64,000 bases of DNA from Synchiropus splendidus (Eukaryota; Chordata; Actinopteri; Syngnathiformes; Callionymidae), in NCBI RefSeq assembly GCF_027744825.2, contig NC_071335.1, positions 16,806,501 through 16,870,500 of the forward strand, read 5' to 3'. The notes beneath the pieces were generated by a model. That model was given only the letters and a program-made list of their open reading frames with translations. It made no database searches and was not told the DNA's origin. Numbering within the stretch: position 1 is the first letter of the stretch; every line of letters begins with the position of its first letter. Positions 62,461 to 64,000 of the stretch are shown piece after piece. The position numbers were made by a program, and so were the translations under genes.

Positions 62461-64000
62461 ATGGAAATGTACAGATCTTCCAGCATCCGATCCTCCTCAG
62501 CAGGCGGAATGGGAAGCTTTGGCATGAGAAGTGGAGGTGGTTCATTTAGGAAGGCTTTCTCTGTGCATGGCGGTTCAGGCGGCGGTGGAATTAGATCCTC
62601 AGTGGCCAGCTACACCCTCAGCGCAAGGGGTGGTGGAGGTGGTGGAGGTGCCGGTGCTGGCTTTGCGTTCGGCATGGGTGCAGGTGCTGGAGGTGCTGGA
62701 GGAGGCATGGACCTCCACGTTGGAGCCAATGAGAAGGCCACCATGCAGAACCTGAATGACCGTCTGGCCACTTACCTGGACAAGGTGCGCAAACTAGAGG
62801 CGGCCAACGCTGAGCTGGAGCTCAAGATCCGCCAGTTCCTGGAGAGCAAGACCTCCCCCACTGCAAGAAACTACGATGCTTATTATGCCACCATCGCCGA
62901 GCTGCAGGGAAAGGTAGGTGTGACTTTAGTGAACAATATTTGGATTGTGTAGCTGTTTGAAACCCCCTGGGAGCTCAAACTCATTAATGGCCATGTCTTG
63001 CAGATCCAGGATGCCACCAGGGTCAATGGTGGAATCTATCTGGCTATTGACAACGCCAAACTAGCAGCAGACGACTTCAGGATCAAGTGAGTCACCTGGT
63101 TCTCAGGTAGACCAAGAGTTTTGAGGGTCAACATGTTCATGTGTTTGTTTCTCTGTCATGAAGGTATGAGAATGAACTCGCCATGCGCCAGTCAGTGGAA
63201 GCAGATATCGCCGGCCTGAAGAGGATGTTGGATGAGCTGACCTTGGCCAGATCAGACCTGGAGATGCAGATTGAAGGCCTGAAGGAGGAGCTGATCTTCC
63301 TCAAGAAGAACCACCTCGAGGTTAATTTTTCATGTTTCCCGTTTATCAAGACGATGTTAGTTTCTCACAATCATGTTTTCAACAGGAAATGGCTGCCATG
63401 AAGGACTCTATGGCTGGACAGGTCCACGTTGAGGTCGATGCAAAACCAGGTATTGACCTGAACGCTGTCATGGAAGAGATCCGTGAGCAGTACGAGGGTG
63501 TTGCTGCAAAGAACGCACGAGACCTGGAGGCCTGGTTCCTGAAGAAGGTGGGATCACCATTTCAAAACTTTAAAACACAAACTGACGTTTCTTCTGCTGC
63601 AGACAGAGGATCTGAACAAGGAGGTGGCTATCAGCACAGAGACCCTCCAGACCTCCAAGTCAGAGATCTCTGATATCCGTCGCACACTGCAGGGCTTGGA
63701 AATCGAGCTCCAGTCTCAGCTTACCATGGTAATTCTGAACGTTCCAGCTCCTCTGCAAGCTTCCACAGTCCTCACAGTCATTGTTGCTCACTTCATTTTA
63801 TGGTGTCTTCCTCAGAAAGCGGCTCTGGAACAAACCCTGGCAGAAACAGAGGCACGATACTCCATGAAACTCCAAAGCCTCCAGATGCAGGTGACCAGTC
63901 TGGAAGAACAGATCATGTGTCTGCGTACCGACATTGAAAAGCAGAGCCAGGAGTACCAAATGTTGCTTGACATCAAGACTCGACTGGAGATGGAGATTGC
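62461..64000 (+). CDS. Type I (acidic) keratin, gene C (cut by right edge)
   Basis: Exons 62461-62913, 63004-63086, 63164-63320, 63386-63547 and 63603-63728 are complete; exon 6 starts at 63,816 and runs off the window just inside the helix-termination region ([12 protein letters not shown]). The tail exon is missing. The head starts [20 protein letters not shown] and has more Gly than gene B (exon 1 is 453 nt, gene B 444). The rod is nearly identical to gene B. The donor of exon 3 is GTTAAT, as weak as that of gene B. No stop or frameshift is visible, so this is an intact paralogue. It is transcribed away from gene B, with about 15.8 kb between the two start codons. Confidence 0.93.

Larger units (their letters stand above)
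58425..64000 (+). repeat. Right arm of the inverted keratin duplication
   Basis: Reverse-complement partner of 44,411-48,930. It carries keratin gene C, its 1-kb upstream region (61,455-62,460) and a distal block (58,425-59,080). It differs by a complete hAT element and about 2 kb of further DNA at 59,309-61,454 that has no counterpart in the left arm. The arm continues past the window edge. Confidence 0.85.

Overview
The window is vertebrate nuclear DNA, almost certainly a teleost fish. Genes are split into small exons with GT-AG introns, intergenic DNA is AT-rich with many simple repeats, and the legible genes are vertebrate-specific: plakoglobin, a HAP1/TRAK-family kinesin adaptor, a gastrin/CCK-type hormone and type I keratins. 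JUP, HAP1, GAST and the type I keratin cluster are also neighbours in mammals (human 17q21.2), so this is the conserved end of a type I keratin cluster. I cannot name the species.

Layout. 1-5,331: coding exons of jup on the minus strand; its last exons lie beyond the left edge. 5,332-14,843: probable jup intron 1, with a candidate non-coding first exon starting at 14,844. 15.1-18.7 kb: intergenic. 18.73-36.9 kb: hap1 on the plus strand, with a ZNF143-type promoter motif, a non-coding first exon, two alternative N-terminal coding regions (25.6-26.3 kb and 28.04 kb) and a common body to 36,899. 38.3-38.8 kb: a small two-exon gastrin gene on the minus strand. 39.8-41.5 kb and 44.4-46.7 kb: two complete seven-exon type I keratin genes on the minus strand. 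62.5 kb to the right edge: a third, near-identical keratin gene on the plus strand, cut off in exon 6.

The main large-scale structure is an inverted duplication. The keratin at 44.4-46.7 kb plus about 2.2 kb of upstream DNA is mirrored by 58.4-64 kb. The two genes are divergent around a roughly 9.5 kb spacer (48.9-58.4 kb) that holds an 80-bp-unit minisatellite and a cryptic zinc-ribbon-like open segment, but no recognisable complete gene. A small hAT-type element with the same 8-bp target site lies in both arms, so it was there before the duplication.

Function. Plakoglobin (desmosomes and adherens junctions) and keratins (the filaments desmosomes anchor) form one epithelial adhesion and cytoskeleton system. 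hap1 encodes a motor adaptor, and gastrin is an unrelated hormone gene kept here by ancient synteny. Splice sites were placed by eye from frame continuity and consensus, and all multi-exon models close in frame.
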